Counted from the first letter of the stretch, positions 1 through 8,575 are shown. The stretch: DNA of 64,000 bases from Lysobacter solisilvae (GCF_016613535.2 NZ_CP071518.1:1984001-2048000), one strand, 5' to 3'. Numbers and translations: made by a program. The notes: a model not told the origin generated them from the letters alone.

Positions 1-148
1 GCACGCCGGACGCGACGGCGTAGGCGATGCCGACCGGGACCAGCATCGTGGTCAGCACCAGGCCGGCCACCAGGTCGTGCGGAAGCCAGGCCGCCTGGTA
101 GCGGCGCAGGACCTGCAGTCCGGGTAACCAGCGCGTCCAGTCGATCAT
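1..148 (-). CDS. SulP-family anion transporter, N-terminal part (runs off window)
   Basis: The reverse strand reads from an ATG at 148 to the window edge and gives about 49 residues. They begin MIDWTRWLPGLQVLRRY, followed by a hydrophobic segment that contains LVPVGIAYA. The arrangement of a short amphipathic start, a conserved DLVAGL and then a first membrane helix is typical of SulP permeases, which move sulfate, bicarbonate or other anions across the inner membrane. Whether a C-terminal STAS domain exists cannot be seen. Family assignment is fairly safe; the substrate is unknown. Confidence 0.75.
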   Translation of the reverse strand, partial: MIDWTRWLPGLQVLRRYQAAWLPHDLVAGLVLTTMLVPVGIAYAVASGV

Positions 149-426
149 GCCCGTGGGCTCTCCTGCGGCGGGTGCGCTTGTGGGGGGGCGCTCGTGGCGA
201 GTGCGATTGTGACGGCTGCGGTCTTGGCGCGCGCGGTGCATGCGTGCCGCGACGCAGGCAGCCCGCCGGCGCCGTGGTCGGCGCGTGCGCCAGGTCGCCG
301 ATGGGCTGTGCGGGGAGCCAGGCCGGCCATGGCCCTCGAGGCTCCACGCAGTCACCGGCGATCCGGATGGCGGGAGGCTTGGTAGGCTGGCCCGACCGAC
401 GCCGTCCTGCCTGACCGGAGGCCCCC

Positions 427-915
427 TTGGATTGGTTGATACCGCAAGGCCTGTTCGCCGAGCACCTGATCGCGCTGATCGTGGCCCTGCTGGTGACGGG
501 CCTGGTCGTGGTGATCCATTACGAAGGCGTGCACGCACTGGCGGCGCGTTATGCCGGGCGCACGCCCAAGCGCGATCGCGGCATCATGCTGCGGGTGATC
601 TTCGCGCTGCTGGGCCTGCACGTGGTGGAGATCTGGTGCTACGGCCTGGCCTACTGGGGCCTGACGAAGGTGCAGGGCCTGGGGTTCCTGCACGGCGTGC
701 ACGGAGCCGACACCCTGTTCGACGCGGTGTACCTGTCGGCCACCACCTACAGCACGGTCGGGTTTGGCGACCTGTCGCCGGTCGGCGCGGTGCGCGTGGT
801 CTCGGGACTGGAATCGCTCACCGGGCTGCTGCTGATCACCTGGTCGGCGTCGTTCACGTACCTGGAGATGTCGCGGCTGTGGAGCGATGGCGTGCCGGGC
901 CGGAGACAGGACTGA
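427..915 (+). CDS. Two-helix potassium-type ion channel protein
   Basis: This 162-residue inner-membrane protein has a helix at about 12-31, a second at about 54-78, a pore loop carrying TVGFGD at 110-115, and a final helix at about 122-145. TVGFGD is the potassium-channel selectivity filter, so the protein fits the Ion_trans_2 (two-pore-type) family. No cytoplasmic regulatory domain follows, so it is a minimal channel. The start is a TTG with a GGAGG ribosome site just upstream at 417-421; no ATG in frame gives a better N-terminus. Ion selectivity is inferred from the filter only. Confidence 0.8.
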   Translation: MDWLIPQGLFAEHLIALIVALLVTGLVVVIHYEGVHALAARYAGRTPKRDRGIMLRVIFALLGLHVVEIWCYGLAYWGLTKVQGLGFLHGVHGADTLFDAVYLSATTYSTVGFGDLSPVGAVRVVSGLESLTGLLLITWSASFTYLEMSRLWSDGVPGRRQD

Positions 916-935
916 TCGGCGACGCGGGTAGCGCG

Positions 936-1088
936 CTATCCGTGCCGCTTGAAGTACTGGACTTCCCGCTCGTGCTTCTCCGCCGCCGCCCGCGTGGGGA
1001 AGGTACCCAGGTTGCGGCGCTTGCCGGTGCGCGGATCCTTCTTGCGCGAGTAGAGACGGTACCCGCCGGAGGGCAGCTTGCGGATCAT
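936..1088 (-). CDS. Conserved 50-residue basic protein
   Basis: A small reverse-strand gene encodes 50 residues from MIRKLPSGGYRLYSRKKD to EREVQYFKRHG. It is rich in Lys and Arg (SRKKDPRTGKRRNLG), with a C-terminal helix. I recall near-identical short proteins, always unnamed, across Xanthomonads. The longer reading frame upstream (to 1406) has no coding character and crosses a repeat, so the internal ATG at 1088 is the sensible start. The charge suggests nucleic-acid or ribosome binding, but that is inference. It lies tail to tail with the ion-channel gene. Confidence 0.65.
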   Translation of the reverse strand: MIRKLPSGGYRLYSRKKDPRTGKRRNLGTFPTRAAAEKHEREVQYFKRHG

Positions 1089-1217
1089 GTCGGGGCTCGC
1101 AGTGGTGCGATGACATGAAGCCATGGCGGCCGTGATCCGGCCGTGGGGGATTGCTGGTGATCTGGCGGCCGTGGTCACGCAACCGCAACAGCAAATCGCA
1201 ACAGCAACAGCCGCGAC

Positions 1218-1420
1218 GCATAGGGCGGGTCTTGACCCGCCTGCGCCTCGGCGGTGTTCCGGCCTCCACTGGCGCTGATCTGGATCCCGCGTCGAACTCA
1301 CACCACTTCGTTCAGTCCCGGTCGCGGCCAAGACGCGCCAGCGGAAATCGGCAAGCCTGGCTTGTAGCCCGGGCACACCTCCGTTGGCGACCAGGTGGCG
1401 GGTCAAGACCCGCCCTATGC
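1218..1420. repeat. Pair of exact 24-bp inverted repeats
   Basis: Positions 1218-1241 and 1397-1420 are exact reverse complements over 24 bases. Each copy is itself a near-perfect hairpin (GCGGGTC facing GACCCGC). The 155 bases between show no gene. The pair occupies most of the 403-base gap between the 50-residue gene and gst. It resembles the REP-type palindromes of Xanthomonads, possibly a REP doublet (REPIN). Confidence 0.75.
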
Positions 1421-1435
1421 ACGGGTTGGCAGGTC

Positions 1436-1461
1436 AAAGGCCGCCCCGCGGGCGGCCTTTT
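1436..1461. terminator. Rho-independent terminator at gst 3' end
   Basis: A strong GC stem (GGCCGCC pairing with GGCGGCC around CCGC) is flanked by AAA on the left and TTTT on the right, so it can work in both directions. It lies 30 bases beyond the stop of the reverse-strand gst gene. Confidence 0.7.
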
Positions 1462-1491
1462 CGTCTGATCGCTGCGGCTGAGGGAAATCAG

Positions 1492-2100
1492 CTAAAGGCC
1501 TTCGGCCTTCATGGCCGCCTGCACGCCGGCATCGGCCAGCAGGCGGTCGCGGAAGGCGGTGAGGTGGTCCAGGCCCGCCAGGTCGATGCCGACCTTGCCG
1601 GCCCACAGCGTGGTGATCAGCAGGTACGGGTCGGCGTAGCTGCGGAAGCCGGCGATCCACTCCTTGCCTTCCAGCTGCTCGTTGGCCCGTTCGAACAGGG
1701 CGCGGACGTTCCTGCGCGCCTGGTCCTTCACCGCGTCGTGCTGGCTCTCGTCGGCGATGTAGCGGCCTGGACCGAAGATCGGCTTGAACGCGGGGTGCAC
1801 GTCGGAGTTGACGAAGGCCAGCCAGCGGTTGGCCTCGGCGCGCTGGCGGGCGCTGCCGTCGCCCTGCAGCTTGGCTTCGGGCCAGGTGTCGGCGATGTAG
1901 CCCAGGATGGCCGCGTTCTGGGTGAGGATGAAGTCACCGTCGCGCAGCGCCGGCACGGCGCCGGCGGGGTTGATGGCGAGGTATTCGGGCGTCTGCCGCT
2001 GTTCGCGGGTAAGGACTTCCACATCGAACTGGCCGCCCGTCCACTGCAGGACGATGTGGTCGGCGGTCGAGCAGGCACCGGGGGAGGTGTAGAGCTTCAT
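1492..2100 (-). CDS. gst: Glutathione S-transferase, beta-like
   Basis: The product is 202 residues, the usual length for bacterial GSTs. It starts MKLYTSPGACSTADHIVLQ, which matches the thioredoxin-fold N-terminus of beta-class enzymes, where the Cys near residue 10 contacts glutathione. NPAGAVPALRDGDFILTQNAAIL (about 50-72) is the conserved glutathione-binding stretch with the cis-Pro and the Gln-Asn in place of Glu-Ser. The all-alpha substrate domain follows. The start is the ATG at 2100, preceded by AAGGAC; an in-frame upstream extension lacks family similarity. It probably conjugates or reduces electrophiles in the cytoplasm; the substrate is unknown. Confidence 0.88.
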   Translation of the reverse strand: MKLYTSPGACSTADHIVLQWTGGQFDVEVLTREQRQTPEYLAINPAGAVPALRDGDFILTQNAAILGYIADTWPEAKLQGDGSARQRAEANRWLAFVNSDVHPAFKPIFGPGRYIADESQHDAVKDQARRNVRALFERANEQLEGKEWIAGFRSYADPYLLITTLWAGKVGIDLAGLDHLTAFRDRLLADAGVQAAMKAEGL

Positions 2101-2181
2101 GCGGAGTCCTTGCGGGCGGTAAGAGCCGGCGACTATGGACCGGTGCCAGTGATGCGCCAATCGGGCGGGGCGCAACGATGC

Positions 2182-2860
2182 GTGCCGTGGGGGGGCGGGG
2201 GGGCAGCCGATCGCTGCGGCTGAGCCCCTTCCCCCGCTTGCGGGGGAAGGTTGGGATGGGGGGCGCCGATCGCCGCGTTGCTCAAGATCAAATGTAAAAG
2301 AGTGGACAAGCCAGTTCCAAGGCTTGACCAGCTTCGCTGTTGAAAAGGCGCCTCGCCTGGCGGCGGGTTACTTTCTTTGCTCGCACACGCACGAAGTGCG
2401 AACGGCGAAGCCGGCCCCGAAGGGGTGAGCGCCGCGCTCATCAAGAAAGGTAACCAAAGAAAGTGCGGGTAGGTCCACTTCTAACCGGCCGTATCGCTGA
2501 CGCGGGGATTTTCCGACGCGCCATCCATGGCGCGGCGGAAAACGTCCGGCATCCATGCCGGCCGCCCTGGCTTGCGTGAGAGCAAGGTCAGTAGCCCGGC
2601 GCACTCGGGGCCCTTCGGAATGATCGCGGTGTGCCCCGCATAGCGGGGGAAGGGGCTGAACGCGGCGACCGTTGGCCCCCATCCCAACCTTCCCCCGCGA
2701 AGCGGGGGAAGGGGCAGATTCGCGGCGACCGTTGGCCCCCATCCCAACCGTCCCGGCCAGCAGGCACAGCCTGCTGGCGTTCGATGACGCGCGGACCAGT
2801 GGTCCGCAAACGCGTCCTTTCACCCCCCGCAAGCGGGGGAAGGGGCTGATCGGGCGGATT
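2182..2860. repeat. Cluster of dispersed GC-rich hairpin repeats
   Basis: This spacer has no convincing gene. It holds several copies of a CCCCCGC/GCGGGGG hairpin (around 2229-2250, 2640-2650, 2691-2712 and 2825-2840). A roughly 50-base direct repeat, carrying GCGACCGTTGGCCCCCATCC, occurs twice (about 2643-2695 and 2702-2753). Between them, 2367-2470 has facing copies of GTTACTTTCTTT and AAGAAAGGTAAC, part of an intergenic element I recognise from other Xanthomonad genomes. A reverse-strand frame of 62 codons (2368-2556) is sometimes annotated in such elements and is probably not a gene. Confidence 0.7.
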
Positions 2861-2899
2861 CGCGGACGGGGTGAAGGGCCGGCTTGCGGCGGGCGAAAC

Positions 2900-3358
2900 T
2901 CAGCCCTTGCGCGGCTTCAGCGCCTGCACCTTATAGAACGTGTGGTCGCCGATCGTGGCGACCTGGTAGGCGTTGCGCCAGGACGGGCTGGCGATGTCCA
3001 GGGCGGCGAAGTGGCTGGCGCCGGGGACGATCTCCTTGCGCTCGCCGACGGGCAGGGCCCAGTTGGTCTCGGCTTCCAGCGCGACGGTCACGGCCTTTGC
3101 CCAGGCCTCGGTGTTGCCCAACTGGGTGCCGGGGGAGACGATCGTCGGGGCGAACTGCTTGCGGGCGGTGACCACGTCGCAGAGGTTGTCGCCCCACAGG
3201 CCGCTGTCGCGGCGGCGCAGGGCCACTTCGGCCACGGCCTGCTGGCCACGGACCGACTGGTCGCGGGCTTCCAGGTACACGGTGGTGCTCAGGCACAGCG
3301 AGTCGGCGGTCTGCGGCGGCAGGACGGAGGCCAACCACAGGATCCAGGCCAGTTTCAT
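2900..3358 (-). CDS. SleB-like cell wall hydrolase, secreted
   Basis: The 152-residue product begins with a short hydrophobic leader (MKLAWILWLASVLPP) and then CLSTTVYLEARDQSVRGQQAVAEVALRR. That stretch is the core of the SleB/Hydrolase_2 family, with the catalytic Glu at residue 30. The domain fills the rest of the protein to FYKVQALKP. Family members cleave peptidoglycan glycan strands as lytic transglycosylases and act in the periplasm. One oddity is that the usual ARGE after the catalytic segment reads ARDQ. The gene stands alone, with a repeat cluster downstream. Confidence 0.78.
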   Translation of the reverse strand: MKLAWILWLASVLPPQTADSLCLSTTVYLEARDQSVRGQQAVAEVALRRRDSGLWGDNLCDVVTARKQFAPTIVSPGTQLGNTEAWAKAVTVALEAETNWALPVGERKEIVPGASHFAALDIASPSWRNAYQVATIGDHTFYKVQALKPRKG

Positions 3359-4129
3359 ACGTACTCCTTGCTCCGTTGGCCGGGCCGCACTTCAGCGTCG
3401 TCTTCCGATGAGGGAAGGCGGGGCACCTCGTGCGAAAACCGGTATGGCGTACTGGGGAGGGCGGCGCGCTCTGTGGCGTGCTTGGCCCGGGCATCGCCCG
3501 GCGCGGGGGCCGTGGCGGTGCAGGGGTGCCGCGTCAGGCGGCTGGAAAGTGGGCGCAAGGTAGCCGCGGTTTTCCCAACGTCGGCTGAATTGGTGACCCC
3601 CATCACGTATTGCCAAGGCCTGGCGGGGGTGCTATCCCCTCAGGCCTGTTCAGCCTTCCCACACGGCCGCTTGCCGGGCCGGCGACCTTCACGAAGCCGG
3701 CGGATACGGGGGCGGCCGCGCTTCAGGCGCCGACTTCTTCACCCACCGCGGAGCTGGCGAACGCATCGCCTCCTGCGCCGGCAGCGGCCGGTCGGTCGGC
3801 GAAACCTCGGGGACCGACCACATCCGGAACCACATGAAAGGAAGGGCGCGCCCGTCGGGGAGAAGGCGGCCTTCCCCGGCCGGATCCGGGACCGGCGCCA
3901 GGCCCGTCCCGCCCGCTTCGGCAAGGTTTTCAGGTGCCTGAACAAATCTTTCCTGGCGTCGAGGGGGAATCGCCTGTTCAGGCTTGACGTTGCCTGTTCA
4001 TTCTGTACATTGATTAACGTTGTTTTCACAAACTCGCTGGCAGCCTGTGATGGCTTGACGCAAATTCAGGCACTCGTCAGCATTGTCAAGGAATCGCCAG
4101 GCGCGGTTTTCCATCAACGGGAGCACTCA
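3359..4129. other. 771-base gap without a credible gene
   Basis: Short frames here have no family features. The last 150 bases are clearly less GC-rich and contain CTGTTCAGG-type direct repeats (3660s, 3943, 3974) and the ompA promoter region. The rest may be a decayed gene; I see no recognisable remnant. Confidence 0.5.
3984..4011 (+). promoter_or_regulatory. Candidate promoter of first ompA-like gene
   Basis: TTGACG (3984-3989) and TACATT (4006-4011) are separated by 16 bases in an AT-richer patch. They would give a leader of about 110 bases before the ATG at 4130. Confidence 0.45.
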
Positions 4130-5227
4130 ATGAACAAGAAACTCCTCTGCGCCGCCCTGCTGGGTGGCCTGAGCATGGTCCAGGTTGCCCAAGCCCAGGA
4201 CTTCGATGATCGCTGGTACCTCACCGGCGCCGCGGGCTTCAACATCCAGGACAATGACCGCCGGACGGAGAATGCTCCGTTCCTGGCCGTCGGCATCGGC
4301 AAGCAGCTGACCCGCAACTGGGCGCTGGACCTCGAGGTCAACTACCAGAACCCGCAGTTCGAAGCCAACGACGATCTGCTGTGGAGCCAGTACGGCGCCT
4401 CGATCGACGCGCGCCACTTCTGGGTTGAAGACGGCCGCGCCTGGAACCCGTACGTGCTGCTCGGCATGGGCATCCAGCACTCCGAGATGGAGTTCGACAA
4501 CTTCCCGAACCCGAACTCGCCGGGCCAGCGTGAAGACGACAACATCGCCGCCAAGCTCGGCGTCGGCATCCAGAGCGACGTCGGCCCGGTGGCCATCCGC
4601 ACCGAACTGGCCTACCGCCACGAGTTCGACGACGTCGACGTGGACGAATACAGCGCGTTCGACGACAGCGAAAGCGACCGTGGCTTCGGCGACCTGCTGC
4701 TCTCGATCGGCGTCGTGATCCCGCTGGGCGCCGAGAAGGTGGCTGCTCCGCCGCCGCCGCCGGCTGAAAGCTGCGCCGACAAGGACAGCGACGGTGATGG
4801 CGTGAACGACTGCGACGACAAGTGCCCGAACTCGCAGGCTGGCCAGACCATCGGTCCGGACGGCTGCCCGGTGCCGATCTCCATCGACCTGAAGGGCGTG
4901 AACTTCGACTTCGACAAGTCGACCCTGCGTCCGGACGCCGTGGCGATCCTCAACGAGGCCATCGAGATCCTGAAGCGCTATCCGGAGCTGAAGGTTGAAG
5001 TCGCCGGCCACACCGACGAGTGCGGTTCGGACGACTACAACCAGGGCCTGTCGGACCGCCGCTCGCGCGCCGTGTACGACTTCCTGACCAGCAACGGCAT
5101 CGACGCCGCGCGCCTGTCGGGTCCGAACGGCTACGGCGAGAGCCGTCCGCTGGAACAGCTGGGCGATGACTTCCCGGGCTGCAAGTCCGAGAAGAACCGC
5201 CGCACCGAGCTGAACGTCCAGAACTGA
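4130..5227 (+). CDS. ompA: OmpA-family outer-membrane porin, copy 1
   Basis: The product is 365 residues. A signal peptide (1-22, ending VAQA) is followed by an eight-strand-type beta-barrel domain (about 23-200). Then comes a proline hinge (APPPPPAE), a Cys-framed calcium-type loop (DKDSDGDGVNDCDDKCP) and an OmpA-like peptidoglycan-binding domain (about 250-365, with AGHTDECGSDDYNQGLSDRR). It should anchor the outer membrane to the cell wall. A GGGAG site lies before the ATG at 4130; the long frame upstream is not coding. A close paralogue follows, and the last 480 bases of the two genes are almost identical while the barrels differ. Confidence 0.93.
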   Translation: MNKKLLCAALLGGLSMVQVAQAQDFDDRWYLTGAAGFNIQDNDRRTENAPFLAVGIGKQLTRNWALDLEVNYQNPQFEANDDLLWSQYGASIDARHFWVEDGRAWNPYVLLGMGIQHSEMEFDNFPNPNSPGQREDDNIAAKLGVGIQSDVGPVAIRTELAYRHEFDDVDVDEYSAFDDSESDRGFGDLLLSIGVVIPLGAEKVAAPPPPPAESCADKDSDGDGVNDCDDKCPNSQAGQTIGPDGCPVPISIDLKGVNFDFDKSTLRPDAVAILNEAIEILKRYPELKVEVAGHTDECGSDDYNQGLSDRRSRAVYDFLTSNGIDAARLSGPNGYGESRPLEQLGDDFPGCKSEKNRRTELNVQN

Positions 5228-5250
5228 TCGGACGCCAGCTGCAACACCCC

Positions 5251-5284
5251 ACGAAGCCCGGCCTAGTGCCGGGCTTCGTCTTTG
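5251..5284 (+). terminator. Terminator after ompA copy 1
   Basis: GAAGCCCGGC pairs with GCCGGGCTTC, followed by GTCTTT. It lies 24 bases after the stop. The same stem-loop follows the second copy. Confidence 0.8.
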
Positions 5285-5532
5285 GGGGCCCCCGTTTCCT
5301 GAACAGCGCCCGGACGCCGTTCGTCAAGAAAGCGCGTGGACGGGGTGATCGTCATTTAACGTCCACGTGAATGCGTTCAACATCGCCGCCAGCTTCACCC
5401 GAATCACCGTAAATCTTCACTGGATGGCAAGGGCGGGGCGTGGTGGAAGTAGCCGTCATGGCTTCACATTGGCTACACGATCCAAGGCGTATTGGCCGGA
5501 AATTGTGCTCTGTCCCGTGTCGTTAAGGAGTA

Positions 5533-5560
5533 TTAACAATCGGTCATGCAGGTGTATGAT
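5533..5560 (+). promoter_or_regulatory. Promoter of second ompA-like gene
   Basis: TTAACA (5533-5538) and TATGAT (5555-5560) lie 16 bases apart, each one base from the sigma-70 consensus. The leader would be about 97 bases. The 437-base gap between the two ompA genes otherwise holds only the upstream terminator. Confidence 0.6.
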
Positions 5561-5664
5561 CGGTCCCGAAGGATCGTGGGGGCAGCGGCTGAACCCGCTG
5601 AACGACCTGTCAAGTGCTCGTGCCGTGAAACATTTTGTTCCCGACATTTCAAGGAGTCAGAGAT

Positions 5665-6765
5665 ATGAAGATCCGCTTGTTGAGCACCGCACTGCTCGCT
5701 GGCTTGGCCTTTGCGCAGGCAGCCAACGCGCAGGATTTCGACGATCGTTGGTATCTGACCGGCTCCGCCGGCTGGAATATCCAGGATAACGATCGCGGCA
5801 CGCGCAATGCTCCCTTTGTCGCCCTGGGCGTAGGCAAGTTCCTCAACCGCAACTGGTCGCTGGATGCGGAGCTGAACTACCAGAACCCCAGCATGGACTG
5901 GAACGATGACCTGAACTTCAGCCAGTACGGCATCTCGTTCGATACCCGCTACCACTTCGTCCAGGACGGTCGCGCCTGGAACCCGTACATCGTGATGGGC
6001 CTGGGCTACCAGCGCTCGGAAGAAGAGTTCGATGCGTTCCCGAGCCCGAACTCGCCGGGTGAGCGCGAAGACGGCCACGTCGCCGGCAAGATCGGCGCGG
6101 GTATCCAGAGCGACGTGGGTCGCGTGGCGATCCGCACCGAACTGGCCGTCCGCCTGGACGCGGACAACGACAGCGTCGGCGCCCTGCTCGAGGACGACGA
6201 CAACAACGACGGTGAGGACTGGTTCCAGGACCTGCTGCTCTCGGTCGGTGTCGTGGTCCCGCTGGGTCCGGAAACCGCTGTCGCCCCGCCGCCGCCGCCG
6301 GCTGAAAGCTGCGCCGACAAGGACAGCGACGGTGATGGCGTGAACGACTGCGACGACAAGTGCCCGAACTCGCAGGCTGGCCAGACCATCGGTCCGGACG
6401 GCTGCCCGGTGCCGATCTCCATCGACCTGAAGGGCGTGAACTTCGACTTCGACAAGTCGACCCTGCGTCCGGACGCCGTGGCGATCCTCAACGAGGCCAT
6501 CGAGATCCTGAAGCGCTATCCGGAGCTGAAGGTTGAAGTCGCCGGCCACACCGACGAGTGCGGTTCGGACGAGTACAACCAGGGCCTGTCGGACCGTCGC
6601 TCGCGCGCCGTGTACGACTACCTGACCAGCAACGGCATCGACGCCGCGCGCCTGTCGGGTCCGAATGGCTACGGCGAGAGCCGTCCGCTGGAACAGCTGG
6701 GTGATGACTTCCCGGGCTGCAAGAGCGAGCGTAACCGCCGCACCGAGCTGAACGTCCAGAACTGA
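5665..6765 (+). CDS. ompA: OmpA-family outer-membrane porin, copy 2
   Basis: The 366-residue product has the same plan as its upstream neighbour: a signal peptide (1-22, ending AANA), a beta-barrel (about 23-205), the AVAPPPPPAE hinge, the acidic Cys-framed loop and an OmpA-like domain with AGHTDECGSDEYNQGLSDRR. The start is the ATG at 5665, with AAGGAGT eight bases upstream. Its own promoter and terminator show independent expression, so the pair could be deployed under different conditions. The barrel carries an acidic insert (EDDDNNDGEDW) absent from copy 1. From about 6286 to past the stop the DNA is nearly identical to copy 1, which points to recent gene conversion. Confidence 0.93.
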   Translation: MKIRLLSTALLAGLAFAQAANAQDFDDRWYLTGSAGWNIQDNDRGTRNAPFVALGVGKFLNRNWSLDAELNYQNPSMDWNDDLNFSQYGISFDTRYHFVQDGRAWNPYIVMGLGYQRSEEEFDAFPSPNSPGEREDGHVAGKIGAGIQSDVGRVAIRTELAVRLDADNDSVGALLEDDDNNDGEDWFQDLLLSVGVVVPLGPETAVAPPPPPAESCADKDSDGDGVNDCDDKCPNSQAGQTIGPDGCPVPISIDLKGVNFDFDKSTLRPDAVAILNEAIEILKRYPELKVEVAGHTDECGSDEYNQGLSDRRSRAVYDYLTSNGIDAARLSGPNGYGESRPLEQLGDDFPGCKSERNRRTELNVQN

Positions 6766-6787
6766 TCGGACGCCAGCTGCAATACCC

Positions 6788-6822
6788 GCGAAGCCCGGCC
6801 CAGTGCCGGGCTTCGCTTTTTT
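6788..6822 (+). terminator. Terminator after ompA copy 2
   Basis: GAAGCCCGGC pairs with GCCGGGCTTC, followed by GCTTTTTT. It is homologous to the terminator after copy 1. Confidence 0.85.
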
Positions 6823-6926
6823 GCGGCCTTCCCGCGCGCGCGGTGCCGGTCGTCTTCACGCCCTCGTGGTTGTCGCTACACACGGGCGTGCCTACACTGC
6901 CCCGACGAATCCAGGAGTCCCCGCCC

Positions 6927-7463
6927 ATGCGCCGTACCGTGATTGCAGCCGCCGTTTCGCTCGTCGTCGTGTCCGGCAGTGCCTGGGCGCAGTCGGCCGG
7001 CGCGTGCGGTGCGCTCAACCAGCGCGCGCTGCCGGTGCAGCCGACGATGCTCGCGCCGCTGGCGCCGGAACTCACCGCGCCGACCCACCAGCTCGGTGCG
7101 CCCACCGGCGTGCTGGCCCAGGCCGTCGACGAAGCGCTGGCGGTGGACAACGTGCTGCTGCGCCTGAAGGTCGAGGCCTGCCTGGCCAGCACCATGCCGG
7201 CGCCGTCGCCGGGGCTGCCCTCGTCCACCGACCCGGCCGCCTACAAGCCCAAGACGGCATTCGACAACACGCCCTGGCGCTTCGACATGAGCCAGAACGG
7301 CAAGCGCATGACCGCCGACGAGTTCACCGCGTGGATGAAGGCCAAGGGCGTGCGCGTGGCCAAGGGTGCCGGTGGCACTCCGGTGGCTGCACCGGCCCCC
7401 GTGACCCCGCCGGTCACCCCGCCGACGACCCCGCCGGCCGCCGGAACGACGCCGAAGAAGTAA
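6927..7463 (+). CDS. Secreted protein with GKRMTADEF motif, unknown function
   Basis: The product is 178 residues. The start is the ATG at 6927 with AGGAG at 6913-6917, giving a clean signal peptide (MRRTVIAAAVSLVVVSGSAWA). The middle is Ala/Pro-rich, and the tail is a Pro/Thr-rich repeat (PPVTPPTTPP) that should be disordered. Near residues 121-150 it carries FDMSQNGKRMTADEFTAWMK, a motif shared with the small secreted gene at 8576. I do not recognise the family. Residues around ADEF resemble an EF-hand-like helix start, but no full calcium loop is present. Confidence 0.75.
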   Translation: MRRTVIAAAVSLVVVSGSAWAQSAGACGALNQRALPVQPTMLAPLAPELTAPTHQLGAPTGVLAQAVDEALAVDNVLLRLKVEACLASTMPAPSPGLPSSTDPAAYKPKTAFDNTPWRFDMSQNGKRMTADEFTAWMKAKGVRVAKGAGGTPVAAPAPVTPPVTPPTTPPAAGTTPKK

Positions 7464-7503
7464 GCGGCTCGCCGGCCCGGCCGCCGCTTCCCGACGTTTC
7501 GCC

Positions 7504-8265
7504 ATGAAGACCTCGCCACCGCGCCATGGCCTGGCCCGGGTGCTGTCCAAGCGCGGGCTGTGTTCGCGCACGCAGGCGGCGCAGTGGATCAGCCAGGGGC
7601 GCGTGCGGGTGGACGGCCGCGTCATCCGCGACCCGGAGTTCCCGATCACCGCCGACGGCGCCCAGCAGATCGCCATCGACGGCGACGAGGCCGGGCAGGC
7701 GCCTGCCCGCCTGTACCTGATGCTCAACAAGCCGCGCGGCCTGGTGACCACCGCGCGCGACGACCGCGGCCGCGAAACCGTCTACCGGTGCTTCGATGGC
7801 GCCCAGGTCGACGACGGGCAGGGCGGCGGCATGCCCTTGCCGTGGGTGGCGCCGGTGGGACGGCTGGACAAGGCCAGCGAAGGCCTGCTGCTGTTCTGCA
7901 ACGACCCGGCCTGGGCGGCGCGCATCACCGACCCCGAGCGCGGTCCCACCAAGACCTACCACGTGCAGGTCGACACCCAGCCCGGCCCGGAGCTGCTGCT
8001 CGCGCTGGAGGCCGGGGTCGACTGCGAGGGCGAATGCCTGCGCGCGCGCCAGGCCCGGGTGCTGCGCCTGGGCGAACGCAACGCGTGGCTGGAAATCGTC
8101 CTGGACGAAGGCCGCAACCGGCAGATCCGGCGCCTGCTGGCCGCGTTCGACATCGCGGTCCTGCGCCTGGTGCGGGTGGCCGTCGGCCCGCTCGAGCTGG
8201 GCGGGCTGGCCAAGGGGCAATGGCGCCTCCTCAGCTCCGGGGAAGTGGACGCCCTGCGCGCGTAG
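7504..8265 (+). CDS. 23S/16S rRNA pseudouridine synthase, RsuA/RluF family
   Basis: The product is 253 residues. An N-terminal S4 RNA-binding domain (about 9-62, LARVLSKRGLCSRTQAAQWI) precedes the synthase domain, which carries LMLNKPRGLVTT and the catalytic loop GRLDKASEGLLL with Asp122. It ends with EGRNRQIRRLL, the usual KRQIRRM-type motif. These enzymes isomerise single uridines in rRNA in the cytoplasm. Which position is modified cannot be told from sequence alone; RluE/RluF-like members look closest. It sits 40 bases after the secreted gene and could be co-transcribed with it. Confidence 0.9.
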   Translation: MKTSPPRHGLARVLSKRGLCSRTQAAQWISQGRVRVDGRVIRDPEFPITADGAQQIAIDGDEAGQAPARLYLMLNKPRGLVTTARDDRGRETVYRCFDGAQVDDGQGGGMPLPWVAPVGRLDKASEGLLLFCNDPAWAARITDPERGPTKTYHVQVDTQPGPELLLALEAGVDCEGECLRARQARVLRLGERNAWLEIVLDEGRNRQIRRLLAAFDIAVLRLVRVAVGPLELGGLAKGQWRLLSSGEVDALRA

Positions 8266-8575
8266 GCCAGGCGGACCCACGCGACGCGCATCGGCGTGGC
8301 GCATTTTTCGAACGCGGCGAAGCTTCGGGCGCAGCGCAATTCCGGACCTGGCGCACAAGCGCAAGCCTCATGCCTTCCCGGTCGTGCCCCGGCCGTTGTG
8401 ACGCCCGCACGCATCGCGATGTGACTGCCGGCACGGCTGAGTCAAAAAACCGCCTCGTCCGCTCGCGTCGCATCTGAAGTGTGGCGCCACGCACTCTTTC
8501 CTTTCGATGCCGCGTGGTTCTTTACCGCCCGAATCCCCGGGGGCGGGGAACACAACCAACGAAAGGGGAAGGGGA
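8266..8575. other. 310-base intergenic region
   Basis: I see no gene and no clear -35/-10 pair. It ends with a strong purine-rich ribosome site (AAAGGGGAAGGGG) for the next gene. Confidence 0.4.

Noticed and set aside
2672..4129. Long upstream extension of the first ompA frame
   Set aside because: It crosses repeats and a promoter, and the signal peptide begins only at 4130.
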